From the NCBI RefSeq assembly GCF_017581925.1, contig NZ_JAGEVG010000013.1, positions 62,001 to 126,000 of the forward strand: a stretch of 64,000 bases of DNA, in the 5' to 3' direction. The stretch is from Gelidibacter pelagius (lineage in GTDB: Bacteria > Bacteroidota > Bacteroidia > Flavobacteriales > Flavobacteriaceae). Shown piece by piece: positions 33,697-42,482 of this stretch. The notes below the pieces were generated by a model. The model saw only the letters and a program-made list of their open reading frames with translations, had not been told where the DNA came from and made no database searches. Both the position numbers and the translations under genes were made by a program. Every line of letters begins with the position of its first letter. The stretch's first letter is position 1.

Positions 33697-34839
33697 TCAT
33701 TTAATTCCTAATCTATCTTGTAAAATTTGTAGAAACTTCTTGGTCACAACCTTGTAATCAAAATGTTCGACTGCACATTCTCGTCCGGCGGCGCCCATTT
33801 TTATCCGGAGTTTTTCATCTTCCATCAACTTGAGCAAATACTTGGCAATATCTTGTGTATTGGCACGATAATCTACGGTTCTCGGAATGTTAAAATGTAT
33901 GGTTCGATTGTTTTCGAAACCTGATTCTTCGCCTAAAACAACATCATTGACCACGATTTGTTTAGCCACGCTCGCTAAAAAGGCTGTCTTTTTGTGGATC
34001 AATGTGTCCAACATGCCCATGGCATTGATTCCAATGACGGGTTTACCGCATGCACCGGCTTCAACCTGTGGCATTCCAAAGCCTTCCAGTCGTGATGGTG
34101 CGGCATAAATATCGCAGGCTCCAATCAGATAGGGCATAAAATTTCTGGAAACCGTATTTGTAGCGTAAGTAACATTCTTTTCGAGACCAAGTGATTCTGC
34201 CATTTTCAGGTCGAGCATATTTTGGACTATGGTTCGGGGTTGTGGCCATACTTTACAAACGTATTTCCAATCAGGGGCTTTAGTATCTATAATTGCGAGG
34301 GCCTGCATGACTTCTTGTGCGCCTTTAGATGCGGCATCGCCGCCCACAGTCAAAATCATGACTTGATCTGGCGCAATGCCCAATGCTTCGCGTACCGCTA
34401 CAATCTTAGGATTATCCTTGTCTAAAGGTTTAAAAGACTCAGTATCAATTCCGACGGGAAGAACTTCAATATTATCAGGATGGATGCCGTCGCGAACGTA
34501 CATTTCTTTTACCCAGTTGGAGGTGACCAAAATTAGCGGCAATTCGTTTAAAACTTCTTGATAATTGGCAATATATCCATCTGCTACCAGCCAAGGCACC
34601 GCCAGAATTCCATAACGCTGCGGATGGAGTACAAGGTGCGGCGTGTGACCCCAATAGCCAACGCCAACGACGACATCGGGTTCAAACCACCGGTAATACC
34701 ATTCCTTTTCTTGTGCCGATTCAAAATGAACAGCATGAACATCAACGCCCAGTTCAAGCAAGCCTCTGTAAAGCATGTCACCCTGTGTGGCAAGACCGCC
34801 AGGCGAAGGCGGATAGTCGTAAAGCACCAGCACTTTCAT
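33697..34839 (-). CDS. GT4 glycosyltransferase
   Basis: A 380-residue GT-B fold enzyme. N-terminal domain begins MKVLVLYDYPPSPGGLATQG; the second domain has ILTVGGDAASKGAQEVMQAL and a complete EX7E motif (PSRLEGFGMPQVEAGACG). It transfers a sugar from a nucleotide-sugar donor, with retention. Start overlaps the PIG-L stop by 4 bp and its stop is 7 bp before the GH100-like start. The gene set (cupin, PIG-L, GT4, GH100-like) looks like one operon. Confidence 0.92.
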   Translation of the reverse strand: MKVLVLYDYPPSPGGLATQGDMLYRGLLELGVDVHAVHFESAQEKEWYYRWFEPDVVVGVGYWGHTPHLVLHPQRYGILAVPWLVADGYIANYQEVLNELPLILVTSNWVKEMYVRDGIHPDNIEVLPVGIDTESFKPLDKDNPKIVAVREALGIAPDQVMILTVGGDAASKGAQEVMQALAIIDTKAPDWKYVCKVWPQPRTIVQNMLDLKMAESLGLEKNVTYATNTVSRNFMPYLIGACDIYAAPSRLEGFGMPQVEAGACGKPVIGINAMGMLDTLIHKKTAFLASVAKQIVVNDVVLGEESGFENNRTIHFNIPRTVDYRANTQDIAKYLLKLMEDEKLRIKMGAAGRECAVEHFDYKVVTKKFLQILQDRLGIK

Positions 34840-35495
34840 AAGTTATGATTTATTGAATTTTCTTTAGTTTGATTTAGATCTAACCATTTTAACACCTCTT
34901 CTGGGTTTTTGAATTGCCAAAAGGCCTCTTTTTCGGGAGTGGTTTTGGCTTCAAATCCCGATTTATGAAATCCGTAGCTCTCCGTGATCATCTGGTATTT
35001 TTTTAACCATATAAGGAGTGGCAGTTTTTTGCAAAAATCAGCACTTTCGATGGCACGTGGATAATAGGCTTTGTTTCCGTCTTCGTAAGCAAAAAGCCAA
35101 AGTTGATTTGTGGTTATTTTTTGTTCATGCCACAGGTTGATGACTGCTCTGCCAACTTCCTCATGTCGTAAATGTTTCGTGTATTCTCCAAAAGGACTAT
35201 GGGTAATAATAAGGTCATAATTTTTTTGTGGCAGTAGATCTAAAATTGCCTCTTCTACTATTTGTGATGCTAATGGAAGTTGTTCGGGACCATCATCCAA
35301 ATCGCCCATCACACCATCTGCACCATAATTATCAAGTATTTTTTTGAATTTAGGAGCTCTGTCTGGATCATTTTTTCTGCATAAACTTGCCACAAACCAA
35401 TGGTCGTTTGGATGCATTAATATCTCACCACCACACCACAGCGTTTCATCATCGGGATGCGCTACAATTACCGCCTTATTTTTATTGGGTTCCAT
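34836..35495 (-). CDS. PIG-L/LmbE-family deacetylase
   Basis: A 219-residue zinc-dependent N-deacetylase. ATG 35495 (MEPNKNKAVIVAHPDDETLW) is used in preference to TTG 35504. The metal motif AHPDDE and GGEIL are near residues 11-22; the third ligand is likely the His in ITHSPFGEYTKHLRHEEVG (THxxxGEYxxxH-HxxV pattern). Typical targets are N-acetylglucosamine on small molecules or glycolipids. Coupling to a GT4 gene suggests action on a glycosylated product, as in bacillithiol- or mycothiol-like routes (inference only). Confidence 0.9.
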   Translation of the reverse strand: MEPNKNKAVIVAHPDDETLWCGGEILMHPNDHWFVASLCRKNDPDRAPKFKKILDNYGADGVMGDLDDGPEQLPLASQIVEEAILDLLPQKNYDLIITHSPFGEYTKHLRHEEVGRAVINLWHEQKITTNQLWLFAYEDGNKAYYPRAIESADFCKKLPLLIWLKKYQMITESYGFHKSGFEAKTTPEKEAFWQFKNPEEVLKWLDLNQTKENSINHNL

Positions 35496-35518
35496 ACGTT
35501 TCAATTTTCTGGATCAGG

Positions 35519-35857
35519 TTATTCATAACCACTTTTGATAATGGTCGATATCATCTTGAAACGTTCATTGGCTTTAATGGTGTTTTTGGAATGTGCCGGA
35601 ATAATAATAGACTCACCCGAAATAAGACTAAATAAGTTGTCATCAATCTGAACTTCGGCTTGACCTTCTATGATTTGAATAAAGTGATCAAACCGCGATA
35701 GCTTTTCGGTGATTTGTTCTCCACGGTCAATAAATACGGCACTCACATTGCCGGTTGGTCTTTTTAGAATGGTTTTCATAACTATTCCGTTTGGAACATA
35801 GTGATCCAAGTCTACAACAGTGAAAATTTTCGATTTCTCAAAATCAGCAGTATCCAT
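35519..35857 (-). CDS. Small cupin-domain protein
   Basis: A 112-residue single cupin barrel. The strands run VSAVFIDRGEQITEKLSRFD, then FIQIIEGQAEVQIDD, FSLISGESIIIPAHSKNTIK and FKMISTIIKSG. The first motif lacks the classic HxH pair, but HSK remains in the second, so metal binding is doubtful. It is the first gene of the minus-strand carbohydrate unit (24 bp before PIG-L), perhaps as sugar-binding or regulatory protein. Confidence 0.82.
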   Translation of the reverse strand: MDTADFEKSKIFTVVDLDHYVPNGIVMKTILKRPTGNVSAVFIDRGEQITEKLSRFDHFIQIIEGQAEVQIDDNLFSLISGESIIIPAHSKNTIKANERFKMISTIIKSGYE

Positions 35858-36092
35858 CTTAGGTGAATTGAATGATAAATGTTTGAATTAGTGATGGTTC
35901 TCTATCCTGAAAACAGCCAATTAAAATTCGTTAATTTTTACAGATGAGGTGTTATATCGGACTATGGAAGAGTTGTAAGATTCCCACATTTATAAGGAAG
36001 GATATCGAAATAAGTATTTAAGTGAAAGACAGACTTTAAGATGTTTTTGTGTGATGGAATTAAGAAAACAATGAACATTACTGTTCTATCAA

Positions 36093-36653
36093 TTAAAGAT
36101 CCTCTAAGTTTTTGAGTTTTTTATTCTTAAGCGATTTAAAATAGGAGGGCGCAAGACCTGTAACTTTTTTAAACTGATTGGAGAGATGTGCTACACTGCT
36201 ATAATGCAATTGATAAGATATTTCGGTCAAATTCAAGTCTTCATAGAGCAATAATTCTTTGACCCGTTCAATTTTGTGATTGATGATATACTGTTGGATG
36301 GTGATTCCCTTAACTTCAGAAAACGTATTGGCCAAATAGGTGTAATCATAGCCTAATTTTTCACTGATATAATCAGAGTAATTCACCTTTGGCATATCCT
36401 TCGAATAATGGATCATTTCGATAATTATTGCCTTGATTTTTTCAATCAGAATATTTCGTTTATCGTCAAGAAGTTCAAGTCCATATCTTTTCAGGTTTTT
36501 CGCGAGTTCATTTCTCTTGGAATTGGTAAGGTTCTCCTTGATTTCAATGGTTCCAAGATCTACTCTTAAACAATGCATTCCAATTTTTTCGAGTTCTTGT
36601 TGGACGACCATTTTGCAACGTAAACTCACCATGTATTTGACGTATAAGAACAT
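36093..36653 (-). CDS. AraC-family transcription regulator
   Basis: A 186-residue protein. The C-terminal ~100 residues carry two AraC helix-turn-helix motifs (DYTYLANTFSEVKGITIQQY, then EISYQLHYSSVAHLSNQFKK and TGLAPSYFKS). The N-terminal ~75 residues (MVSLRCKMVVQQELEKIGMH) are a short ferredoxin-like or ligand module often found in flavobacteria, not a full cupin sensor. It lies between the cupin/GT4 unit and manA and could control either; no target site is visible. Confidence 0.9.
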   Translation of the reverse strand: MFLYVKYMVSLRCKMVVQQELEKIGMHCLRVDLGTIEIKENLTNSKRNELAKNLKRYGLELLDDKRNILIEKIKAIIIEMIHYSKDMPKVNYSDYISEKLGYDYTYLANTFSEVKGITIQQYIINHKIERVKELLLYEDLNLTEISYQLHYSSVAHLSNQFKKVTGLAPSYFKSLKNKKLKNLEDL

Positions 36654-37160
36654 GAATGTCTTTCTTTTATATAATTGTTTCCTTGTTAATCAATGAGCCA
36701 ATCAATGGGATTGAAAATTTTAGTTTTAGTCAATAAAGTTCAAAACTGTTCAATTAAGACTCTAATAACAAGTGACTTAAGGGTTAAATCTAAAGCAAAA
36801 TCAGTATTTATTACAATAAAATTACAAAATTAATATACAACTTAATGGCTTTATCGGATTAAGTGTTAACACTGTTCCCACACAATTGACATGACCAGCA
36901 ACACTTCAAATAGTCTTGACTATTGAACTTATTGAATCTGTGAAATATGTAATGATTCATAACATTTATGTAGCATAAAAGTGATGATTCAGTCGCATCT
37001 TTATACTACCGATAGCGACATCCAAAACCTAACTACGAAGTCCGTTGGATTTTAATGTTCAAATAGTTCCCTGATTCTACCAATCCGCTGGTCTCTCGAA
37101 TAAATGATGAAGAAACATACTTGAAACCTTTCGGTACACTAATTTTTAAAATATCATATT
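36654..37160. other. Divergent promoter region between AraC gene and manA
   Basis: About 510 bp, AT-rich. It must carry the AraC gene promoter (left) and the manA operon promoter (right). No clear palindrome, tandem repeat or short gene was found, which is notable for a region likely bound by regulators. Confidence 0.4.
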
Positions 37161-38159
37161 ATGAACGATAAACTCTATCCATTAAAATTTGAACCAATCT
37201 ACCAATACCGATTATGGGGTGGGAGACGATTGGCCCATTTACTGTCAAAGCCACTTCCTAAAGATGAACCTGTGGGTGAAGCGTGCCTATTAAGTGATCG
37301 AAAAGATCATGCGAGCAAAGTTGTAGATGGACCGTTAAAAGGAAAAACCATTACGGAATTGATGCAAAAATGCCCTGTAGAACTAATGGGCGAAAATAAT
37401 GCTCATTTCAAGCGTTTTCCACTCTTGTTGAAATTTCTGGATTGTCATGAAGTCTTGTCGGTGCAGGTGCATCCTTCCGATGACCAAACGGCCTATATTC
37501 CTGAGGGCGATACCGGAAAAACGGAAGCTTGGGTCGTTTTGGAAACAGCAGACGATAGCATTATTTACTCAGGTTTGAAAAAAGGAACCACCAAAGAAGA
37601 TCTGTTGCAATCTATTGAAACGAACTCAGTTTCTGAGAAACTGCACAGATTCATCCCTAAAATTGATGATGCCGTTTTTATTCATTCGGGAACTGTACAC
37701 ACCTTGGGTGGTGCCGTAGTTTTTGAAGTACAGGAAAACAGCGATGTGACATTCCGACTTTACGATTGGGATAGAAAAGATCCCAAAACAGGAAAACCAC
37801 GGGAACTTCAGGTAGAGAAAGCGATGGCTTGTATTGATTATAACCAGGTAGAAATTGGTCCAATTATTCCTGTGAAAAGCACAGAGGTTAAAAACGCAGA
37901 GCTGCTTTTTGACAATGAACACTTTAAATTATGGCGCATTGAGAGTGATACACAAGTTGATGTTGGTTTTAAAGATGAGCCCGTTATTTTGGTCTGTATC
38001 AACGGCAAAGGAACAATGCGCTATGAAAATAAAGACTATTCAATTTCAAAAGGAGAAGTGATGTTGTTGCCAGCTATTGTGGGGCAACTTGAGCTTCATC
38101 CCAATTCGGAGATCACGGTACTACAAATAGCCATTCCCCAAAAGAACGATAAGTCATGA
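37161..38159 (+). CDS. manA: Mannose-6-phosphate isomerase, class I
   Basis: Zinc enzyme joining mannose-6-phosphate and fructose-6-phosphate, 332 residues (short bacterial form). Landmarks: PIYQYRLWGGRRL, GEACLLSDR, LLKFLDCHEVLSVQVHPSD (metal His/Gln), GKTEAWVVLE (metal Glu), IHSGTVHTLGGAVVFEVQEN and SDVTFRLYDWDR. It overlaps the phosphomannomutase gene by 4 bp (ATGA), which itself overlaps the second GH130 gene; the three form a mannose-phosphate operon. Confidence 0.95.
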   Translation: MNDKLYPLKFEPIYQYRLWGGRRLAHLLSKPLPKDEPVGEACLLSDRKDHASKVVDGPLKGKTITELMQKCPVELMGENNAHFKRFPLLLKFLDCHEVLSVQVHPSDDQTAYIPEGDTGKTEAWVVLETADDSIIYSGLKKGTTKEDLLQSIETNSVSEKLHRFIPKIDDAVFIHSGTVHTLGGAVVFEVQENSDVTFRLYDWDRKDPKTGKPRELQVEKAMACIDYNQVEIGPIIPVKSTEVKNAELLFDNEHFKLWRIESDTQVDVGFKDEPVILVCINGKGTMRYENKDYSISKGEVMLLPAIVGQLELHPNSEITVLQIAIPQKNDKS

Positions 38160-38935
38160 AAAACTTAATTATTTTTGATTTGGACGGTACATTGGCCAAA
38201 AGCAAATCGCCAATAGACCAAGAAATGTCCGAACTTCTTAAGAGTTTGCTCCATGTTGCCCACGTAGCAATTATCTCTGGCGGCGACTGGCCGCAATTTG
38301 AGAAACAGGTATTGGACCATCTTCCCAAAAACACCTTGCTGAAGAAGTTGGCCATTTTACCTACTTGCGGCACCAAGTTTTACCAATACAAAGAGGATTG
38401 GAAAAAACTCTATGCTGAAAACTTCACTGATCAGGAAAGAAAGCACATCTTGGACAGCTTACATACAGCGCTCGAAGCCTCCGATTTAGACATAAATAAA
38501 ACCTGGGGAGCACAAATCGAAGATCGCGGCAGTCAAATTACTTTTTCAGCACTCGGTCAACAAGCCCCGCTCGAAGAAAAGAAAGGCTGGGATCCTGATT
38601 TTAAAAAACGTAAAAAGGTAGTTAATCTTCTTAAAAAACCTTTAAAAGGATTTTCCATTGGCATGGGAGGAACGACTTCCATAGATATTGTAAAACCCGG
38701 AATTGATAAGGCTTATGGAATACATAAACTCGAGGAAATATTGGGTTTTGGAATTCCTGAAATGCTATTTATTGGAGATGCTCTATTTGAGGGAGGCAAT
38801 GATTATCCAGCACGAAAAACCGGTGTGGATTGCATCCAAGTGAGAGATGCTGAAGAAACCAAAAGCATCATCCAGACCATTATCATGTGCACAAAAGATC
38901 CAAAAAAAAAAGTAAATAGTTATGATGCCATTTAA
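38156..38935 (+). CDS. HAD-type phosphomannomutase-like enzyme
   Basis: A 259-residue HAD-superfamily protein. Motif I is FDLDGTLAKSK (nucleophile Asp), motif II ISGGDWP, motif III Lys near KPGIDKAYGI and motif IV FIGDALFEGGNDYPA. The cap contains GAQIEDRGSQITFSALGQ, which recalls the eukaryotic alpha-phosphomannomutase cap. That enzyme turns mannose-1-phosphate into mannose-6-phosphate. Being sandwiched between manA and a GH130 phosphorylase gene (overlaps of 4 and 14 bp) strongly favours this role over a trehalose or sucrose phosphatase. Confidence 0.82.
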   Translation: MKNLIIFDLDGTLAKSKSPIDQEMSELLKSLLHVAHVAIISGGDWPQFEKQVLDHLPKNTLLKKLAILPTCGTKFYQYKEDWKKLYAENFTDQERKHILDSLHTALEASDLDINKTWGAQIEDRGSQITFSALGQQAPLEEKKGWDPDFKKRKKVVNLLKKPLKGFSIGMGGTTSIDIVKPGIDKAYGIHKLEEILGFGIPEMLFIGDALFEGGNDYPARKTGVDCIQVRDAEETKSIIQTIIMCTKDPKKKVNSYDAI

Positions 38936-40007
38936 ATTACACCGAATTTGTACGCTAATGGAACCCGAGAAGGGAAACGCACTTGAAGTAGAAGGTGTGC
39001 TTAATCCCGCCGTAACCCGTGGACCGGATGGCGAACTTTATATCTTTCCGCGTTTGGTGGCCAAGAATAACTATTCGAGAATTGGGATTGCCAAAGTGAA
39101 TTTTAATGATGATGGAGATCCGGTAGGTGTAGAGCGTCTGGGTATTGCATTAGAGCCCGAAATGGATTATGAAAAGCGTCCGAATGGCGGTGGCGGCTGT
39201 GAAGACCCAAGAATTGCCTATGTAGAATGCGTTGAACATTATATCATGACCTATACGGCGTATGGACCAAAAGGACCGCGTATTGCCATGGCCAGATCAA
39301 AAGATCTTTTTACATGGGAACGTTTGGGACTCGTATGTTTTACGCCTTATGAGGATGTTGATTTTAACGGCATTGATAATAAGGATGCGAGCTTTTTTTC
39401 AACTGATCTCCCGAGTCCGCATCAGCACATGTCTTTGGCCATGTTGAATCGCCCCCTTTTTCCTAATACGCGACCAGAGGAAATTGTACAAAACGATGAT
39501 ATCCACAAAAGTGATCAACCCCGAGAAAGTATTTGGATTTCCTATTTCAACCTGAAAAAAGGAAAGGATACTTCATTGGAAAATGCAAGATTCACCTCGC
39601 ATCATTGTTTGGCGCATCCCGAATACCCTTGGGAAAATCTAAAAATAGGCGCTGGTGCTCCGCCCATTTTGACAAAACATGGGTGGTTACTTGTATATCA
39701 TGGAGTCCAAAAACATGAAGATTGCACTAAAGATCAGCCCGCATTTTATTACTCTGCGGGTGCCATGATTCTCTCTGAAAATAAACCTCAAAAAATACGC
39801 TACCGATCACCAGAACCGATTTTGATTCCCGATCTGCCTGACGAAAGAATTGGAACTGTTGGCAATGTGGTATTTCCGACCGGAACCGATTGTCGAGATG
39901 ATATTGGCCAACCCAATCGCATTGATGTGTACTACGGAATGGCCGATAATAGAATAGGCGTCGCCAAAATGTTTATTCCAGATGATTTACCGACAACAAG
40001 GAAATAA
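38922..40007 (+). CDS. GH130-family mannoside phosphorylase-like protein, short form
   Basis: A 361-residue five-bladed propeller protein. GH130 landmarks: EGVLNPAVTRGPDGELYIFP, the catalytic GGGGCEDPRIAYVE block, YIMTYTAYGPKGPR, IGAGAPPILTKHGWLLVYHG and ERIGTVGNVVFPTG. It releases alpha-mannose-1-phosphate from a beta-mannoside, or makes the mannoside in reverse. Overlap by 14 bp with the phosphomannomutase gene gives a neat substrate hand-over: Man-1-P, Man-6-P, Fru-6-P. The linkage (beta-1,2, beta-1,4 or other) cannot be assigned from sequence by eye. Confidence 0.9.
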   Translation: MMPFKLHRICTLMEPEKGNALEVEGVLNPAVTRGPDGELYIFPRLVAKNNYSRIGIAKVNFNDDGDPVGVERLGIALEPEMDYEKRPNGGGGCEDPRIAYVECVEHYIMTYTAYGPKGPRIAMARSKDLFTWERLGLVCFTPYEDVDFNGIDNKDASFFSTDLPSPHQHMSLAMLNRPLFPNTRPEEIVQNDDIHKSDQPRESIWISYFNLKKGKDTSLENARFTSHHCLAHPEYPWENLKIGAGAPPILTKHGWLLVYHGVQKHEDCTKDQPAFYYSAGAMILSENKPQKIRYRSPEPILIPDLPDERIGTVGNVVFPTGTDCRDDIGQPNRIDVYYGMADNRIGVAKMFIPDDLPTTRK

Positions 40008-40028
40008 TAAAACTAAAATTGACTTCAT

Positions 40029-41681
40029 CTATTTTCGCCAATGCTTATAGGCATTGATCAATCCATTGGTGGACCCATCATGTGATTCGATGTTTTTATC
40101 ATTGTTCAATTCTGGCAATACTTTTTTAGCCAATTGTTTCCCAAGTTCCACACCCCATTGATCAAAGCTGAAAATATTCCAGATGACGCCCTGTACAAAT
40201 ATTTTATGTTCATAAAGTGTGATGAGCGCACCTAAAGAAAACGGTGTGATCTCTTTGAGTAAGAAGGAATTGGTAGGTTTATTTCCCTTAAAAACTTTGA
40301 AGGGAATCAGTTTTTTCTTTTGAGCCTCATCCATGTTGTCGTCTTTCAGTTCAGCGGCTACTGTTTCGTCATTTTTCCCATTCATTAGCGCTTCGGTCTG
40401 AGCGAAAAAATTAGAAACCAATATAGGATGGTGTTTTCCAATTGGATTGTGGCTAATGGCAGGCGCAATAAAATCACAAGGAATGATATGCGTGCCCTGA
40501 TGAATCAATTGGTAAAAGGCGTGCTGGCCATTGGTTCCTGGTTCGCCCCAAACCACAGGGCCAGTGCTATAGGTGACATCGTTTCCGTTTCGGTCCGTAT
40601 GCTTGCCATTACTTTCCATATTCCCCTGTTGGAAATAGGCTGGAAAACGGTGCATGTATTGATCGTAAGGCAAAATGGCTTCCGTTTCAGAGCCAAAGAA
40701 ATTGGTGTACCATATTCCAATAAGTGCCATGATCACGGGAATATTTTCTTTAAAATCAGCCGTTCTAAAATGATGATCGGTGGATTCGGCTCCTTTGAGC
40801 AATTTTTCAAAATTGTCATAACCGATGGTGAGCGCAATCGAAAGTCCGATACTGCTCCAAAGACTGTAACGTCCGCCTACCCAATCCCAAAACACGAACA
40901 TGTTTTCGGGAGCAATTCCAAAAGCTTTGACGCCTTTTTCATTTGTAGACAATGCCACAAAATGCTTGGCCACTAATTTTTCATCCTTGGCAGATTTCAA
41001 AAACCAATCCCGCGCCGTGTGCGCGTTGGTCATGGTTTCTTGGGTCGTAAATGTTTTAGAAGCTATGGTGAAAAGCGTTTCTTCGGGATTCAAATCTTTC
41101 AGCGTTTCCACAATTTGAGTGCCATCAACATTTGAAACGAAATGCGCTTTGATGCCTGCTATCCAATAAGGTTTCAGTGCCTCTGTGACCATAACCGGAC
41201 CCAGATCACTTCCTCCAATGCCAATGTTGACAATGTTCTTGATTTTTTTACCGCTATAACCTTTCCATTCGCCACTGTGGATTTTCTTGCAAAACGCTTT
41301 CATTTTCTCCCGGGTCTCTCTAATTTCTGGCATAATGTCTTCGCCATCAATCGTCATCGGTTGGTCCGAAAAGCTTCTTAACGCGGTGTGCATGACCGCC
41401 CGATCTTCAGTTTGGTTGATTTTTTCGCCGGCAAACATGGCTTCCCGTGCTTCTTTTACCTTGCAATCTTCTGTTAATTGTAATAGCTTTTCAAGCGTTT
41501 TTTCGCTGATGATGTTCTTGGAATAGTCAAAAAGAATGTCGCCAAAATAGAGGGACATTTTTTCAAATCGTTTTGGATTTTGTTTGAAAAGGTCTTTCAT
41601 TTGGACCTTATTCATTTCTTTTTGGTGTGCAACCAATGCTTTCCAAGCGGTAGTTTTGGTGGGATTTATTTTTGGAAACAT
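40029..41681 (-). CDS. pgi: Glucose-6-phosphate isomerase
   Basis: Interconverts glucose-6-phosphate and fructose-6-phosphate, 550 residues, normal size. Signatures: [45 protein letters not shown] (PGI signature 1) and the end motif [13 protein letters not shown] (signature 2). It is the last gene of the minus-strand pentose phosphate set, and its stop is 22 bp from that of the GH130 gene coming from the other side. A perfect hairpin repeat separates it from pgl. Confidence 0.96.
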   Translation of the reverse strand: MFPKINPTKTTAWKALVAHQKEMNKVQMKDLFKQNPKRFEKMSLYFGDILFDYSKNIISEKTLEKLLQLTEDCKVKEAREAMFAGEKINQTEDRAVMHTALRSFSDQPMTIDGEDIMPEIRETREKMKAFCKKIHSGEWKGYSGKKIKNIVNIGIGGSDLGPVMVTEALKPYWIAGIKAHFVSNVDGTQIVETLKDLNPEETLFTIASKTFTTQETMTNAHTARDWFLKSAKDEKLVAKHFVALSTNEKGVKAFGIAPENMFVFWDWVGGRYSLWSSIGLSIALTIGYDNFEKLLKGAESTDHHFRTADFKENIPVIMALIGIWYTNFFGSETEAILPYDQYMHRFPAYFQQGNMESNGKHTDRNGNDVTYSTGPVVWGEPGTNGQHAFYQLIHQGTHIIPCDFIAPAISHNPIGKHHPILVSNFFAQTEALMNGKNDETVAAELKDDNMDEAQKKKLIPFKVFKGNKPTNSFLLKEITPFSLGALITLYEHKIFVQGVIWNIFSFDQWGVELGKQLAKKVLPELNNDKNIESHDGSTNGLINAYKHWRK

Positions 41682-41721
41682 AATCTGATGTTTTAAATAA
41701 GTACTGATTCGTTTTATAGCT

Positions 41722-41756
41722 CAGACCTAACAGGTTTCCAAAACCTGTTAGGTCTG
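41722..41756. repeat. Perfect 16-bp inverted repeat between pgl and pgi
   Basis: CAGACCTAACAGGTTT (41722-41737), loop CCA, then its exact complement to 41756. It starts 2 bp after the pgl stop codon in the direction of transcription. Copies of this AGACCTAACAGG-type hairpin are widespread between genes in flavobacteria. With no T-run it is more likely an mRNA 3'-end stabiliser or a mobile-type repeat than a terminator. Confidence 0.88.
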
Positions 41757-41757
41757 T

Positions 41758-42480
41758 TTACAACCGTGAAGCTGCTTCCGTATCCAAATACCAAACGACT
41801 TTATTGTCATCTGAATTGATCAAACGCGCTGGAAACTGACTTGCCGAACCCTTTTTATCTTCCAGAATCTGAAATACAGCCTCTGATTTATCTTTTCCAA
41901 AAACCAAAAAGGCAATATGTTTTGCTTGATTGATAAGCGGTGCGGTCATCGTAATCCGATACATATTGACTTCTTTTACAAAAACCGATTTAATAGTGGC
42001 CTCGGTTGCGTCCAATACATCCGTGTGTGGAAATAGTGATGCGGTGTGCGCATTATCGCCAATTCCTAAAAGCAGAAAATCGAATTCTACGGGTGGTTTT
42101 TGAAAATGTGCCGCTATGGATTCTGCATACTTTTTAGCGGCCTGTTCAGGGGATCCTGTAGTATCCACTTTGAAAATATGGGATTTCGGAATTTTTAAAG
42201 GGTCAAACAGAGCCTTTTTTGCCATGAGCGAATTTCTTTGGGAATCCCCTTGTGGAACAAAGCGTTCATCACCAAAGAAAAAATAGGTTTTCTCCCAATC
42301 GATTTGCTTTTTAAAGGGGTCTGAGGCTAATAACTTATACAGTTTTCGAGGCGAACTTCCTCCTGACAACACAAAGTTAAATTGTCCACGGGCAGAAATA
42401 GCTTCGATAGCAGCATCGCAAACGGCCTGTGCTAAGGCCTTTATTAAATCATTATCGTTGTCGTAAATTTTGATATTCAT
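41758..42480 (-). CDS. pgl: 6-phosphogluconolactonase
   Basis: Hydrolyses 6-phosphogluconolactone in the oxidative pentose phosphate path, 240 residues (DevB/SOL type). Landmarks: FNFVLSGGSSPRKLYKLLA near residues 35-53, YFFFGDERFVPQGDSQRNS and FLLLGIGDNAHTASLFPHTD (catalytic region with the His). It begins 2 bp after the zwf stop, so the two successive enzymes are translationally close. Confidence 0.94.
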   Translation of the reverse strand: MNIKIYDNDNDLIKALAQAVCDAAIEAISARGQFNFVLSGGSSPRKLYKLLASDPFKKQIDWEKTYFFFGDERFVPQGDSQRNSLMAKKALFDPLKIPKSHIFKVDTTGSPEQAAKKYAESIAAHFQKPPVEFDFLLLGIGDNAHTASLFPHTDVLDATEATIKSVFVKEVNMYRITMTAPLINQAKHIAFLVFGKDKSEAVFQILEDKKGSASQFPARLINSDDNKVVWYLDTEAASRL

Positions 42481-42482
42481 AA

